Positions 1-8,658 of a stretch of 64,000 bases of DNA are shown here, in pieces. The notes under the pieces were generated by a model. That model saw nothing but the letters and a program-made list of their open reading frames with translations, was not told where the DNA came from and searched no databases. The position numbers were made by a program, and so were the translations under genes. This DNA is from Terriglobia bacterium (GTDB lineage Bacteria > Acidobacteriota > Terriglobia > Acidiferrales > UBA7541). The stretch spans positions 930,001 to 994,000 of the forward strand of contig JAIQGG010000002.1 of the NCBI GenBank assembly GCA_020072785.1, in the 5' to 3' direction. The number at the start of each line of letters is the position of its first letter. The stretch's first letter is position 1.

Positions 1-837
1 CCGGTGGTCCTGGACAATATCGCGGCGCTCAAGCTGGACTGCCTGATCGTGATCGGCGGCGACGATACCCTGAGCTTCGCCCAGGTGCTGGAGGGCAAAG
101 GGGTACCGCTGATGGGCATTCCCAAGACCATGGACAACGACGTCCAGGGCACCGAGTACTGCATCGGGTTTTCCACGGCCATCACCCGCGCCAAGGACCT
201 GATCACGCGGCAGCGTACGACCATCGGGTCGCACGAGCGCATCGGCATCTTCCGCATCTTCGGGCGCGATGCGGGCTTTACGGCGCTGTACACGGCCTAT
301 GTCACGGCCACGCGCTGCGTGATCCCGGAGCTGGAGTTCGATCTGGAGCGGCTGATCGGGCTGCTGGTGGAGGACAAGAAGAACAATCCCAGCAAGTATT
401 CGCTGGTGATCGCTTCCGAAGGCGCAGTGTGGAAGGGCGAATCGGTGCGCGAGTACGGCGAATCGGACGCCTACGGGCACCGCAAGAAGGTGGATATTGG
501 GCACGCGCTGGGCGAGGAGATCCGCCGGCGTACGGGCGAAGAGACCATCATTAGCGACCTGACCTACGATCTGCGCAGCGGCGAGCCCGACGCGCTGGAC
601 CAGATGGTGGCCATCACGTTTGCCAACGTGGCCATGGACCTGATTCGCGACGGCGTGCACGGGCGGCTCATCGCCGTGCAGAGCGGAAAATATACGCATG
701 CGCCGCTGCCCGACCCGAAGATGGGGCCGCGCAAACTGGATATCGCCAATCTTTACAATAGCGACCGCTTCCGCCCGCAGTATTCGCGCAAGCTGGGCAT
801 GCCGCTGCTGCTGAGCGCGGTCGAGACCGACGGATAG
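1..837 (+). CDS. 6-phosphofructokinase family, predicted PPi-dependent; 5' end outside window
   Basis: Phosphorylates fructose-6-phosphate in glycolysis. The reading frame is already open at base 1, so the N-terminus with the first phosphate-binding loop lies outside the window; 278 codons remain. The visible part starts near the GGDDTLS motif, then PKTMDND (proton-acceptor Asp region) and FGRDAG (sugar-phosphate binding). In this superfamily an Asp as the fourth residue of GGD(D/G) together with Lys in PKT(I/M)DND marks pyrophosphate users, because both occupy the ATP alpha-phosphate space. Both residues are present, so PPi use is predicted, not shown. A second paralogue with GGDG lies 0.6 kb downstream. 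The end, TAG at 835-837, converges on doxX. Confidence 0.88.
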   Translation, partial: PVVLDNIAALKLDCLIVIGGDDTLSFAQVLEGKGVPLMGIPKTMDNDVQGTEYCIGFSTAITRAKDLITRQRTTIGSHERIGIFRIFGRDAGFTALYTAYVTATRCVIPELEFDLERLIGLLVEDKKNNPSKYSLVIASEGAVWKGESVREYGESDAYGHRKKVDIGHALGEEIRRRTGEETIISDLTYDLRSGEPDALDQMVAITFANVAMDLIRDGVHGRLIAVQSGKYTHAPLPDPKMGPRKLDIANLYNSDRFRPQYSRKLGMPLLLSAVETDG

Positions 838-851
838 GAAGAGTCGATTTT

Positions 852-1283
852 TCAGACCTTCTTGCTGCTGCGCGGTGTGCGCGATTTTCCGCCGAAGAGG
901 GCGCGGTCCAGGGAGAGCGCGCCGGCTCCAATGCTGGCCAGGGCCAGGCAGGCCGCTGCGAGGGCCAGCGGGAACTCATATTCGTGGACGGCGAGATAGC
1001 CCTTTGCGAAGTGTACCTTCCAAATTGCCACGCCCATCTCAGCCGCCAGAAAAAACGCGGCCCCCCGCGTGAAAAGCCCCAGGATCAGCAGCCCCCCGCC
1101 GAAGAATTCGATGACCCCCGCGAGATAGACGAACCACCCGGGCAGGCCGTGCTGCATAAAGAAGGACTGCATGGCCGGACCCGAGCCGGCGAGCTTGGGA
1201 TAGCCATGCGTCAGAAAGACGAGGCCCAGCGCAGCCCGCAGCAGCAGTAGCGCCAAGGATTGCAGCGAGTCGAGAAATTTCAC
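852..1283 (-). CDS. DoxX family membrane protein
   Basis: A 143-residue integral membrane protein of the DoxX/SURF4-like family. It has four hydrophobic segments (about residues 8-26, 50-70, 75-92 and 104-125), the usual early Leu/Ala-rich helix and the 'THGYPKL' stretch typical of DoxX. Family members are linked to thiol/redox stress or act as quinone-reductase-like membrane partners, but the exact role is unknown. The gene is convergent with the upstream phosphofructokinase (14-bp gap) and divergent from the next one. It has no obvious operon partner. Confidence 0.8.
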   Translation of the reverse strand: MKFLDSLQSLALLLLRAALGLVFLTHGYPKLAGSGPAMQSFFMQHGLPGWFVYLAGVIEFFGGGLLILGLFTRGAAFFLAAEMGVAIWKVHFAKGYLAVHEYEFPLALAAACLALASIGAGALSLDRALFGGKSRTPRSSKKV

Positions 1284-1393
1284 GGGATAGGTCTCCGCAG
1301 CGCCGGGAGCGAGCCGGCCGTCGAATCGTCCGCATTCTAGCAGAAAAAGCGGATATGGCGCTGCGGCGGGGGCGGAAGCCGGCGGGTTTCAGG

Positions 1394-1399
1394 TACAAT
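1394..1399 (+). promoter_or_regulatory. Candidate -10 element for the second phosphofructokinase
   Basis: TACAAT (5 of 6 matches to the sigma-70 -10) lies 27 bp before the ATG at 1426, in the only gap (1284-1425) between doxX and this gene. No convincing -35 box is seen 16-18 bp upstream. A purine-rich ribosome site (gggaaggaag) directly precedes the ATG. Confidence 0.4.
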
Positions 1400-1425
1400 C
1401 GGGTGCAGTTTGGCAGGGAAGGAAG

Positions 1426-2511
1426 ATGGCGGAAATCCACACCATCGGGGTGGCCAACGGCGGCGGAGACGCGCCGGGGCTGAACGCGGTGATCCGCGGA
1501 GTGGTGAAGTCCGCGATCCGGCGCCATGGTTGGCGGGTGATCGGCATCTGTAACGGGTTCGACAGCCTGATCTGGCCGGAAGGGTGCATGCCCCTGACCT
1601 GGGACGCGGTGAGCGGCATCCTGCCGCGCGGCGGCACCATCCTGGGCACCACCAACCGCGGCAATCCCTTCGCCTACCGGCGCATCGAGAACGGCAAAGA
1701 GCGGGTCAGGGACTATTCGGAGGTGTGCCTGGAGAACGCGCGCCGTCTGGGACTGGATGCCATCGTGGTGATTGGCGGGGACGGCACACTGAGCATCGCG
1801 CGGGATTTTTTCCGCCGCGGCCTCCCGGTCGTAGGCGTGCCCAAGACCATCGACAACGACTTGTCGGCCACGGAGACCACCTTCGGCTTCGACACCGCGC
1901 TGCACGTGGCCACGGACGCGATCGACCGCCTGCACACCACCGCGGAGAGCCACCACCGCGTGATGTTCGTCGAGGTCATGGGCCGCGAGGCCGGCTGGAT
2001 CGCTCTGGAATCGGGAATTGCGGGCGGCGCGGACGTGGTGCTGATCCCCGAAATCCCCTTCCGCTTCGAGGCCATCTGCGCGGCGGTGTGCGCGCGGGAA
2101 GAAAAAGGAAGAAAATTCAGCCTGGTGGTGGTGGCGGAAGGCGTGAAGCTGCCGGAAAAGGATCCCATGGGCAAGCCGATCCCCGCGGCGGGGCCGGGAG
2201 ATGTCTCGAACAGGATCGCTGCCGTCCTGCGGGAAATGTTGCAGAAGGAGATTCGCGTGACGGTGCTGGGACACGTGCAGCGTGGGGGATCGCCCAGTCC
2301 GTTTGACCGCATCCTGGCGACGCGCTTCGGCGTGGCCGCGACGCAGATGGTTGCCCGCGGGGAATTCGGACGCATGGTCTGCCTGCGCGCGGGCAAGATC
2401 GATTCCGTGCCACTGGAAGACGCACTGGCCAGGCTCAAATGCGTGGATCCGCGGGGCGAGCTGGTGGAGGTGGCGCGCTCGCTGGGCATGACCTTCGGGG
2501 ACGAATCGTGA
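1426..2511 (+). CDS. 6-phosphofructokinase family, predicted ATP-dependent
   Basis: A complete 361-residue phosphofructokinase. Motifs in order: the N-terminal 'GVANGGGDAPGLNAVIRG' phosphate loop (residues 5-22), GGDGTLS (about 119-125), PKTIDND (about 141-147), MGREAG (about 185-190) and the C-terminal HVQRGG fructose-phosphate contact. The Gly in GGDG favours ATP, while the Lys in PKTIDND is the residue usually seen in PPi enzymes. This mixed pattern occurs in the 'group III' branch, which includes ATP enzymes. With the paralogue ending at 837 the organism may have both donor types. The stop overlaps the GTG start of the next gene (GTGA). Confidence 0.9.
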   Translation: MAEIHTIGVANGGGDAPGLNAVIRGVVKSAIRRHGWRVIGICNGFDSLIWPEGCMPLTWDAVSGILPRGGTILGTTNRGNPFAYRRIENGKERVRDYSEVCLENARRLGLDAIVVIGGDGTLSIARDFFRRGLPVVGVPKTIDNDLSATETTFGFDTALHVATDAIDRLHTTAESHHRVMFVEVMGREAGWIALESGIAGGADVVLIPEIPFRFEAICAAVCAREEKGRKFSLVVVAEGVKLPEKDPMGKPIPAAGPGDVSNRIAAVLREMLQKEIRVTVLGHVQRGGSPSPFDRILATRFGVAATQMVARGEFGRMVCLRAGKIDSVPLEDALARLKCVDPRGELVEVARSLGMTFGDES

Positions 2512-3554
2512 GGCAGCGCCTGCTGCTGGCTTTCCTGCTGCTGACGCTCGTGGCCCTGCTGGCGTGGGTCTTCCGCCCGCGGCACGAGCCGCTGGGCTTC
2601 GCCTACGTGAGCGAGCGCAACGTCACCTTGTGGAACACGGTGGCGCAGGTGCGCGAGCCGCTGGCCACGCTGCACTACGGCGACAAAGTGGAAGTGCTCA
2701 ACCGCCGCAATGAGAACGTCAAGGTGCGCACGGCCGCGGGCGTAGCGGGCTGGGTGGACGGCCGGGTGCTCATGGAGCCGGGGATCTGGCAGCGCAGCAT
2801 CGAACTGCTGGCCCGGGCGCGGGCAATTCCCCTGCAGGCCCGCGGGCGCACCAAAGTATCCACCAATCTGCGCATTGCGCCGGGGCGTAGCGCGCCGCGG
2901 CTTTATCATTTTGGTCGCGGGGTTCCCGTGGAGATCGTGGGCCGTGCCGTGGCCGAGCGAACGCCGGCCACGGACGAGAAGGAAGGCCCTGACGAGCCCC
3001 AGGAAAACAAGAAAGAAGACTGGTTTCTGCTCCGCGCCATGGCCCTGGGCGTTCCGAACGAAGCGGCGGCGCGTGCCGATATGGCGGTGGAGTCGCAGAT
3101 GAGCGACCAGCCGGTGCCCATCGCCGGCTGGGCCGTGGCGCGCTTCGTGGAACTCGATCTGCCGGATGCCATCCGTGAGGGCATCACCGGCGCGAATATG
3201 CGTCCGCTGGCGTGGTTCGAACTGAACCGCGTGCCCGATCCCTCCGGCGCTAAGCCGCAGTATCTGGTGGCGGGGGCGCGCGGAGCGGAAGGGCAGCCGT
3301 GCGACATCACCGCCCTGCGCGTCTATACCTGGAGCGAGAAGCGCTCCCGCTATGAGACGGCGTTTATCGAGAACGATCTGTGCGGGGCCCTGCCCATCCG
3401 CCTGGGCAAAGGACCGAAGGGCGAGCCGGAATTTCGCTTCCGGGAAATGGGCGGTAAGGACGAGGAACGCGTCTACCGGCTGCAGCAGACCGTGGTGCGC
3501 CGCGTGCGCGAAAGCGCCGCGCGGGAAACGAAGCCGGCGCGGGGCGCCCGTTAG
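2508..3554 (+). CDS. Membrane-anchored protein with two SH3-like segments
   Basis: A 348-residue protein of unknown function. I chose the GTG at 2508, which overlaps the phosphofructokinase stop by 4 bp, because it gives a clean N-terminal signal anchor (MRQRLLLAFLLLTLVALLAW). Residues about 28-85 look like a bacterial SH3 domain ('YGDKVEVLNRRNENVKVRT...GWVDGRVL'). A second SH3-like stretch starts near residue 115 ('STNLRIAPGRSAPRLYHFGRG') and is interrupted by a charged Glu/Lys insertion near residues 160-180. The remainder has no recognisable domain. It is probably periplasmic. Tight coupling to the phosphofructokinase gene looks like operon packing, not a functional link. Confidence 0.7.
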   Translation: MRQRLLLAFLLLTLVALLAWVFRPRHEPLGFAYVSERNVTLWNTVAQVREPLATLHYGDKVEVLNRRNENVKVRTAAGVAGWVDGRVLMEPGIWQRSIELLARARAIPLQARGRTKVSTNLRIAPGRSAPRLYHFGRGVPVEIVGRAVAERTPATDEKEGPDEPQENKKEDWFLLRAMALGVPNEAAARADMAVESQMSDQPVPIAGWAVARFVELDLPDAIREGITGANMRPLAWFELNRVPDPSGAKPQYLVAGARGAEGQPCDITALRVYTWSEKRSRYETAFIENDLCGALPIRLGKGPKGEPEFRFREMGGKDEERVYRLQQTVVRRVRESAARETKPARGAR

Positions 3555-3611
3555 GTGCCGCAGGGAGTAGCTCTTGTGCGGATGCCGCCGCAACGGAATA
3601 TTGCCGGTTCC

Positions 3612-4574
3612 ATGAAAGGCCCATTTCCGCGGACCTTGCGCTTCTTTCGATTCTCCACATCTCTGCTCCTTTTCGTTGTTTGCCTCGCTGGATTCGCTTG
3701 GGGTTGCGGGCGGTCCGCGCCGCCCACCACGGCGGCCGCTGCGCCGCAGCCGGTCCTGGAATACCTGGGGTTCTGGGGAACACGCGGCAACGGGCCGGGA
3801 CAACTGGCCGCGCCGGTGGCGCTGGCCGTGGACGCCTCCGCAAACGCCCTGGTGGCCGACGCCGGGAGCGGATTTGTGAATAAATTTTCGCTGGCCGGAG
3901 AACCGCGGCTCTCGTTTCAGGATGACCGCCTGGATCTGCACCCGACGAGCCTCGCGGTGGACGACGGCGGGGCGATCTACGTCGCGGAGGGCCGGCGTGG
4001 CAGCGTGCTCATCTATTATCCGGATGGCAAGAGATACCGCGAGATGCGCGTGGCGCCGGCGAAGGCATTTCGCGGAACGCTGCGCGTGGCGGTGAATGAC
4101 GACGGAAATCTCTACGTTGCCGGAAAGCGCCCTTTCGGCGTGCGCCTGTACACGCGGCGGGGCCGCCTGGTGCGCGCGTGGGCCAGGGGCGCGGTTCGCG
4201 AGGCGGCCCTGGAAGAGCCCGCGGGGCTGGCGGTCGGGCCGGATGGGCTGATCTACGTGAGCGAAGCGGCGCAGGCGCTGGTGCGCGTGTACCGCGCGGA
4301 CGGTACGCTTCTGCGCACGCTTACGGCGCCGGGCGAAGGCGCGCAATTTGCGGGCATCGCCGTGAACGGCGGCCTGGTCCTGGCAGCGGATCCCCGCAAC
4401 CACGCGCTGCACGTCTGGTCGCGCGACGGCAGCTACCGGCTGCGCGCCGATCTTTCGCCATGGATTGCGGGGAGCCAGGCATCCCCCGTGGCCGTGGCCA
4501 TGACGCCCGCGGGGGAATGCCTGGTGCTGGATACGCCCGGCGCGCGCGTGCTGCGCTTCCGGTTGCATTTGTAA
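3612..4574 (+). CDS. NHL/beta-propeller-like lipoprotein
   Basis: A 320-residue exported protein. The ATG at 3612 is preferred over an upstream GTG (3555) because it starts directly on a basic/hydrophobic signal peptide ending in AWGC, a near-consensus lipobox (Cys about residue 32). The mature part carries repeated blocks of about 45 residues of the type 'PVALAVDASANALVADAGSG', 'LAVDDGGAIYVAEGRRG' and 'LAVGPDGLIYVSEAA', as in NHL-type propellers. Roughly five to six blades are visible. Such proteins usually act as scaffolds or ligand binders on the cell surface. No partner gene is obvious. Confidence 0.72.
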   Translation: MKGPFPRTLRFFRFSTSLLLFVVCLAGFAWGCGRSAPPTTAAAAPQPVLEYLGFWGTRGNGPGQLAAPVALAVDASANALVADAGSGFVNKFSLAGEPRLSFQDDRLDLHPTSLAVDDGGAIYVAEGRRGSVLIYYPDGKRYREMRVAPAKAFRGTLRVAVNDDGNLYVAGKRPFGVRLYTRRGRLVRAWARGAVREAALEEPAGLAVGPDGLIYVSEAAQALVRVYRADGTLLRTLTAPGEGAQFAGIAVNGGLVLAADPRNHALHVWSRDGSYRLRADLSPWIAGSQASPVAVAMTPAGECLVLDTPGARVLRFRLHL

Positions 4575-4603
4575 AGCCCGGCGCGGGCCGGAAAGGGAAA
4601 ACA

Positions 4604-5596
4604 ATGACACTGCACATCAGTGAAGCCGAGGTTCGCTCCGTACTGACCATGCCCATGGCTATCGAAGCCGTCGAAGAAATTTCCAGGAGGCAGGCTACGG
4701 GCGAAGCGGTTGTCCATCCGCGGCGGCGCATCGAGCTGCCGGGCGGGGGATTTTTTCATTACATGGCCGGGGCGGATTTCACTGCGGGCTTCGTGGGCAT
4801 GAAGCTGTACACCTACGTGCGCGGGCGGCTGCGCTTTGTCGTGCCGCTCTACCGCGTGGCCACGGGCGAGATGGCGGCGCTGATCGAAGCCGATGCCATG
4901 GGGCAGTTGCGCACCGGCGCGGCCTCCGGGGTGGCCACGAAGTATCTGGCGCGGCGCGACGCGCGGACCGCGGCGATCATCGGTACGGGCGGACAGGCGC
5001 GCACGCAGCTCGAAGCGGTGGCCGCGGTGCGCAAGCTGACTTCGGCGCGGGCCTATGGGCGCAACGCCGAGCGCCGCGAGAAATTCTGCCGCGAGATGAG
5101 CGAGCGGCTGGGCATTCCGGTGCAGGCGGCGGCGTCCGCGGCGGAAGCGGTGCGCGGCGCGGAGATCGTGTGCACGGCGACGACGGCGTCGCAAACCGTG
5201 CTGTACGGTGCGGACGTTGCGCCGGGGACGCACATCAATGCGATTGGTGCGAATCACGCGCACAAGCGCGAGTTGGATGATGAGGCCGTGGCGCGCGCAG
5301 GTGTCATTGCCGTGGATTCCATCGAGCAGTCGCGCCAGGAGGCCGGCGACCTGATCCTGGCGTTCGCGGGCGACGCAGCGCGCTGGGGCGTCGTCGTGGA
5401 GCTTCCGCAGGTGCTGGCCGGGAAGGCGCGCGGGCGGGAGAATGATGCGCAGATCACGCTGTTCAAGTCCAACGGGATCGCCGCGTGGGATATCGCTGCG
5501 GCTGTGCGCGTCTTGCACTTGGCACAGGAAAGGAAGCTGGGGCGGGAGCTTCCATTGTGGGCCGGGGAAGCCGGGGAACCAGCCGGAAGCTATTGA
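4604..5596 (+). CDS. Ornithine cyclodeaminase / mu-crystallin family protein
   Basis: A 330-residue NAD(P)-dependent enzyme of the OCD/mu-crystallin family. The N-terminal substrate domain has the family run 'GFVGMKLYTY...PLYRVATGEMAALIEADAMGQLRTGAASGVATKYLAR' (about residues 63-123). The Rossmann domain follows with 'AAIIGTGGQARTQLEAV' (about 126-142), then 'NAIGANHAHKRELDD' and a C-terminal 'ITLFKSNGIAAWDIAAA'. Family members include ornithine cyclodeaminase, alanine dehydrogenase, Delta1-pyrroline-2-carboxylate reductase and ketimine reductase; the substrate cannot be assigned from sequence. The start is the ATG at 4604. The stop overlaps the -35 box of the downstream tetR promoter. Confidence 0.85.
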   Translation: MTLHISEAEVRSVLTMPMAIEAVEEISRRQATGEAVVHPRRRIELPGGGFFHYMAGADFTAGFVGMKLYTYVRGRLRFVVPLYRVATGEMAALIEADAMGQLRTGAASGVATKYLARRDARTAAIIGTGGQARTQLEAVAAVRKLTSARAYGRNAERREKFCREMSERLGIPVQAAASAAEAVRGAEIVCTATTASQTVLYGADVAPGTHINAIGANHAHKRELDDEAVARAGVIAVDSIEQSRQEAGDLILAFAGDAARWGVVVELPQVLAGKARGRENDAQITLFKSNGIAAWDIAAAVRVLHLAQERKLGRELPLWAGEAGEPAGSY

Positions 5597-5621
5597 CAGC
5601 GGGCCGGGGGCAGGCTAAAGT
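5593..5621 (+). promoter_or_regulatory. Promoter of the TetR-headed cluster
   Basis: A perfect TTGACA -35 box (5593-5598) is followed after exactly 17 bp by TAAAGT (5616-5621, 4 of 6 matches to the -10). Transcription would start near 5628, inside the palindrome at 5625-5638. Confidence 0.65.
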
Positions 5622-5624
5622 TTC

Positions 5625-5638
5625 CGAACGAACGTTCG
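5625..5638. promoter_or_regulatory. Palindromic TetR-type operator
   Basis: CGAACG-AA-CGTTCG is a perfect inverted repeat with 6-bp arms and a 2-bp centre. It sits immediately downstream of the -10 box and 9 bp before the tetR start codon. GAACGnnCGTTC-type sites are typical for TetR regulators of acyl-CoA and aromatic-acid genes. Position and symmetry suggest autorepression by blocking the start site. Confidence 0.6.
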
Positions 5639-5646
5639 ACAAGCCT

Positions 5647-6303
5647 ATGACCGCTCGCCTGCCCATTCCGCGCGACACCGAAGCCAAGCTCCAGCACATC
5701 CTTCGTCATGCGGCTCAGATCTTCGCCGAGCGCGGCTTTGGCGCCTCCTCCATCCGGGATATCAGCCGGGCCACGGGGGTCTCTCTCTCCGGCCTCTACT
5801 ACTACTTTGAAAGTAAGCAGAAGCTCCTCTATTTGATTCAGATTCATGCGTTTACCAGTATCCTGCAGGAACTGGAGCGGCGCCTGGAAGGAGTCGCGGA
5901 CCCCGAGCGCCGGCTGACTATCTTTATCCAGAATCACCTGGAATACTTCATGGACCATCCCGCGGAGATGAAGGTCCTCTCGCACGAGGAAGAGGCGTTG
6001 GAGGAGCCCTACCGCAAGGAAGTCGCGGGGATCAAGCGGCGCTACTACAACCTGGCGCGCGGCATCTTCGAGGAGTTGAGCCGCCGCGGGCGCACCGAGG
6101 GACTGAACTCCCGCGTGGCCGTGCTGAGCCTCTACGGGATGATGAACTGGATCTACAAATGGCATAACCCCAAGGTGGATCCGCATGCCGCGGAGCTGGC
6201 GGAAACCATGGCGGGAATTTTTCTACGCGGCGTGCTCAATGGGCCGAACGGACGCAACGGCCGGCAGGCCGCGGAGCGCCCTTCGCTGGAACGCGCGGGC
6301 TGA
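5647..6303 (+). CDS. TetR/AcrR family transcriptional regulator
   Basis: A 218-residue repressor. Residues about 14-60 form the TetR helix-turn-helix domain ('HAAQIFAERGFGASSIRDISRATGVSLSGLYYYFESKQKLL'). The larger C-terminal part is the ligand-binding and dimerisation domain. The ATG at 5647 is chosen because it lies just after the promoter and operator; an upstream in-frame start at 5485 would lie inside the preceding gene. Position ahead of enoyl-CoA hydratase, aldehyde dehydrogenase and aryl-CoA reductase genes suggests an acyl-CoA or aryl-CoA ligand, which is inferred from context only. Confidence 0.87.
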   Translation: MTARLPIPRDTEAKLQHILRHAAQIFAERGFGASSIRDISRATGVSLSGLYYYFESKQKLLYLIQIHAFTSILQELERRLEGVADPERRLTIFIQNHLEYFMDHPAEMKVLSHEEEALEEPYRKEVAGIKRRYYNLARGIFEELSRRGRTEGLNSRVAVLSLYGMMNWIYKWHNPKVDPHAAELAETMAGIFLRGVLNGPNGRNGRQAAERPSLERAG

Positions 6304-6353
6304 GAACGGTTTACGGGAGCAAGCGGGAATTTCGCAGCGAGGAAAAACGAGGC

Positions 6354-7163
6354 ATGGCTACTTCGCAGGCGGCCGGAACAAAAGAGCTGGTGCACTACCG
6401 GGTGGAAGAGGGCGTAGCCATCCTGGAGCTGGACGATGCGCCGGCGAATACCTACAGCTACGAGATGATGCAGCAGCTGGACGCGGCCATTTTGCGGGCG
6501 CGCATGGACGAAAGTGCGCACGTGATCGTGCTGCGCGGCGCGGGCGATAAGTTCTTCTGCGCCGGCGCGAGCATTGCCATGCTCACCACGGTCGGGCCGG
6601 AGTTCAAGTACTACTTTTGCCTGCACGCCAACGAGACCCTCAGTCGTCTGGAGCAGACGCCCAAGCTGGTGATCGCCGCGCTCAACGGCCACACCGTGGG
6701 CGGCGGGCTCGAGGTGGCGCTGGCCTGCGACATCCGCATCGCGAGGAAGGGCGGCGGAAAGATCGGCCTGCCGGAAGTGAATTTGGGCGTGCTGCCCGGG
6801 ACCGGCGGAACGCAGCGCCTGTGCCGCCTGCTGGGTAATGCTCGGGCGATGGAGTTGATGGTGACGGGGCGCACGTTGGGCTTCGACGAAGCGCTGGCCC
6901 TGGGGCTGGTGCACTACGTCTATGAGGGCGGGACGTTCTGGCAGGATGTGCTGACCTATGCCCGCCAGTTCTGCCCCCCGAACAAGGCTTCGCGCGCGGT
7001 GGGGCGCATCAAGCGCGCGGTGGTAACCGGCTCGGAGATGGGCTTCGGCGAGGCCCTGGGCTTCGAGCGCGAACTGCAGCAGTTGCTCTTCACCAGCGAA
7101 GACGCCAGGGAAGGTCTCGCGGCTTACGTCGAGAAGCGGCCGCCGCGGTTCAAAGGGAAGTGA
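6354..7163 (+). CDS. Enoyl-CoA hydratase/isomerase family, both catalytic Glu present
   Basis: A 269-residue crotonase-fold protein. It has the oxyanion-hole segment 'FFCAGASIAML' and 'NGHTVGGGLEVALACDIRIA'. The two glutamates that catalyse water addition in true hydratases are both present: Glu in GGGLEVALACD and Glu in LPEVNLGVLPGTGGTQRL. Trans-2-enoyl-CoA hydration is therefore the most likely reaction. It is the first structural gene after tetR (50-bp gap), and a typical C-terminal 'FVEKRPPRFKGK'-like tail is present. It probably acts in beta-oxidation-like steps of the aromatic/acyl-CoA pathway encoded downstream. Confidence 0.85.
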   Translation: MATSQAAGTKELVHYRVEEGVAILELDDAPANTYSYEMMQQLDAAILRARMDESAHVIVLRGAGDKFFCAGASIAMLTTVGPEFKYYFCLHANETLSRLEQTPKLVIAALNGHTVGGGLEVALACDIRIARKGGGKIGLPEVNLGVLPGTGGTQRLCRLLGNARAMELMVTGRTLGFDEALALGLVHYVYEGGTFWQDVLTYARQFCPPNKASRAVGRIKRAVVTGSEMGFGEALGFERELQQLLFTSEDAREGLAAYVEKRPPRFKGK

Positions 7164-7200
7164 CAGAGAGCTGGCTGCGAGTGAATTTCTGAGGAGCGTT

Positions 7201-8658
7201 ATGGCGACGGTGCAGATTAAGCCCGGCAAATTGTTCATCGGTGGCAAATGGGTGGATGCCGCGTCGGGGAAGACGTTTACGACGAGCAATCCGGCGACGG
7301 GCGAAATCCTGACGCACCTGGCCGAGGCCGGCGAACGCGACGCCGGCGGCGCGGTGGCCGCCGCGCGCCTGGCCTTCGAATCCGGGCCGTGGCTGGAGAT
7401 GAGCGCTTCCGACCGCGGGCGCCTGCTGTGGAAGATCGGCGACCTGATCGACAAGTACAACGAAGAGCTGGGCACGCTGGAGACGCTGGACAACGGCAAG
7501 CCCATCTTCGAATCGCGCCAGGTGGACGTGCCCATGGTGGCGGAAGTCTTCCGCTATTACGCGGGCTGGGCGACCAAGATTCACGGGGAGACGGTGCCGG
7601 TGAAGGGGCCGTTCCTGAACTACACGCTGCGCGAGCCGATCGGGGTGGTGGCGGCGATCGTGCCCTGGAATTTTCCGCTGCTGATGGCTTCCTGGAAGCT
7701 GGCTCCGGCGCTGGCCGCGGGGAACACCGTGGTGCTGAAGCCTGCGCCGTGGACTTCGCTGACGGCGCTGCGCTTGGCGGAGATCTTCGAGGAAGCGGGC
7801 GCCCCGGCGGGCGTGCTGAACGTGGTGACCGGCTCGACGCGCGACCTGGGCCGCGCCCTGGTGAAGCATCCTGGCGTGGACAAAATCGCCTTCACCGGCT
7901 CGACGGCGACGGGGCAGGAGATCATGCGCGAGTCGGCCACATCGGTGAAGCGCGTGACGCTGGAGCTGGGCGGAAAGTCGCCCAACATCGTCTTCGCCGA
8001 CGCGGATCTGGACGCCGCGGTGCGGGGCGCGACCATCGGCATCTTCTATGGCAAGGGCGAGGTCTGCGCCGCGGGCTCGCGGCTCTTCGTCGAGAAAAAA
8101 ATCAAAGATGAGTTCATGCAGAAGCTCGTGGACCGCGTGAAGAAGATGCAGCCCGGAGATCCCCTGGACCCCAAGACGCGCTTCGGTGCGCTGGTGAGCC
8201 AGGAGCAGATGGACAAGGTGCTCGGCTATATCGCCAAGGGCCAGGCCGAGGGCGCGCGGCTGGTGGCGGGCGGCGAACGCGCCGCCGTCGGCGGCAAGGG
8301 CCTGTTTGTGCAGCCCACGGTCTTCGACGGCGTGAGCAATACGATGACCATTGCCCGCGAGGAGATCTTCGGGCCGGTCCTGGCGGCCATCGAATTCGGG
8401 GACGTGGACGAGGCCGTCCGCGCCGCCAACGACAATCCCTATGGCCTGGCCGCGGCGGTGTGGACCCGCGACGTGGCCAAGGCCCACCGGGTAGCCCGCC
8501 GCCTGCAGGCCGGCACGGTGTGGATCAACACCTACAACAATTACGATCCTGCGGCGGCTTTTGGCGGGTACAAGATGAGCGGCTACGGGCGCGAGCTGTC
8601 CGTGCATGCGCTTGAGCACTACACGGAATTGAAGAGTGTGTGGGTGAATCTGGCTTAA
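7201..8658 (+). CDS. NAD(P)-dependent aldehyde dehydrogenase
   Basis: A 485-residue aldehyde dehydrogenase of usual length. Cofactor and catalytic landmarks: 'PWNFPLLMASWKLAPALAAGNTVVLKPA' (about residues 155-182), 'FTGSTATGQEI', the general base Glu in LELGGKSP (about 257) and the nucleophile Cys in GEVCAAGSRL (about 290). The gene has a strong ribosome site (gaggag) before ATG 7201. The substrate is unknown; the family includes phenylacetaldehyde, betaine aldehyde and other dehydrogenases. It lies between two enoyl-CoA hydratase genes of the same cluster. The stop codon directly abuts the start of the broken DNA glycosylase (TAAATG). Confidence 0.9.
   Translation: MATVQIKPGKLFIGGKWVDAASGKTFTTSNPATGEILTHLAEAGERDAGGAVAAARLAFESGPWLEMSASDRGRLLWKIGDLIDKYNEELGTLETLDNGKPIFESRQVDVPMVAEVFRYYAGWATKIHGETVPVKGPFLNYTLREPIGVVAAIVPWNFPLLMASWKLAPALAAGNTVVLKPAPWTSLTALRLAEIFEEAGAPAGVLNVVTGSTRDLGRALVKHPGVDKIAFTGSTATGQEIMRESATSVKRVTLELGGKSPNIVFADADLDAAVRGATIGIFYGKGEVCAAGSRLFVEKKIKDEFMQKLVDRVKKMQPGDPLDPKTRFGALVSQEQMDKVLGYIAKGQAEGARLVAGGERAAVGGKGLFVQPTVFDGVSNTMTIAREEIFGPVLAAIEFGDVDEAVRAANDNPYGLAAAVWTRDVAKAHRVARRLQAGTVWINTYNNYDPAAAFGGYKMSGYGRELSVHALEHYTELKSVWVNLA

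Noticed and set aside
1713-4610. Very long open frames on the opposite strand of real genes (also 10737-14555 minus and 19123-22194 plus)
   Set aside because: They are Arg/His/Pro-rich, contain no domain and lie antisense to well-identified genes; this is the usual shadow effect of high GC.
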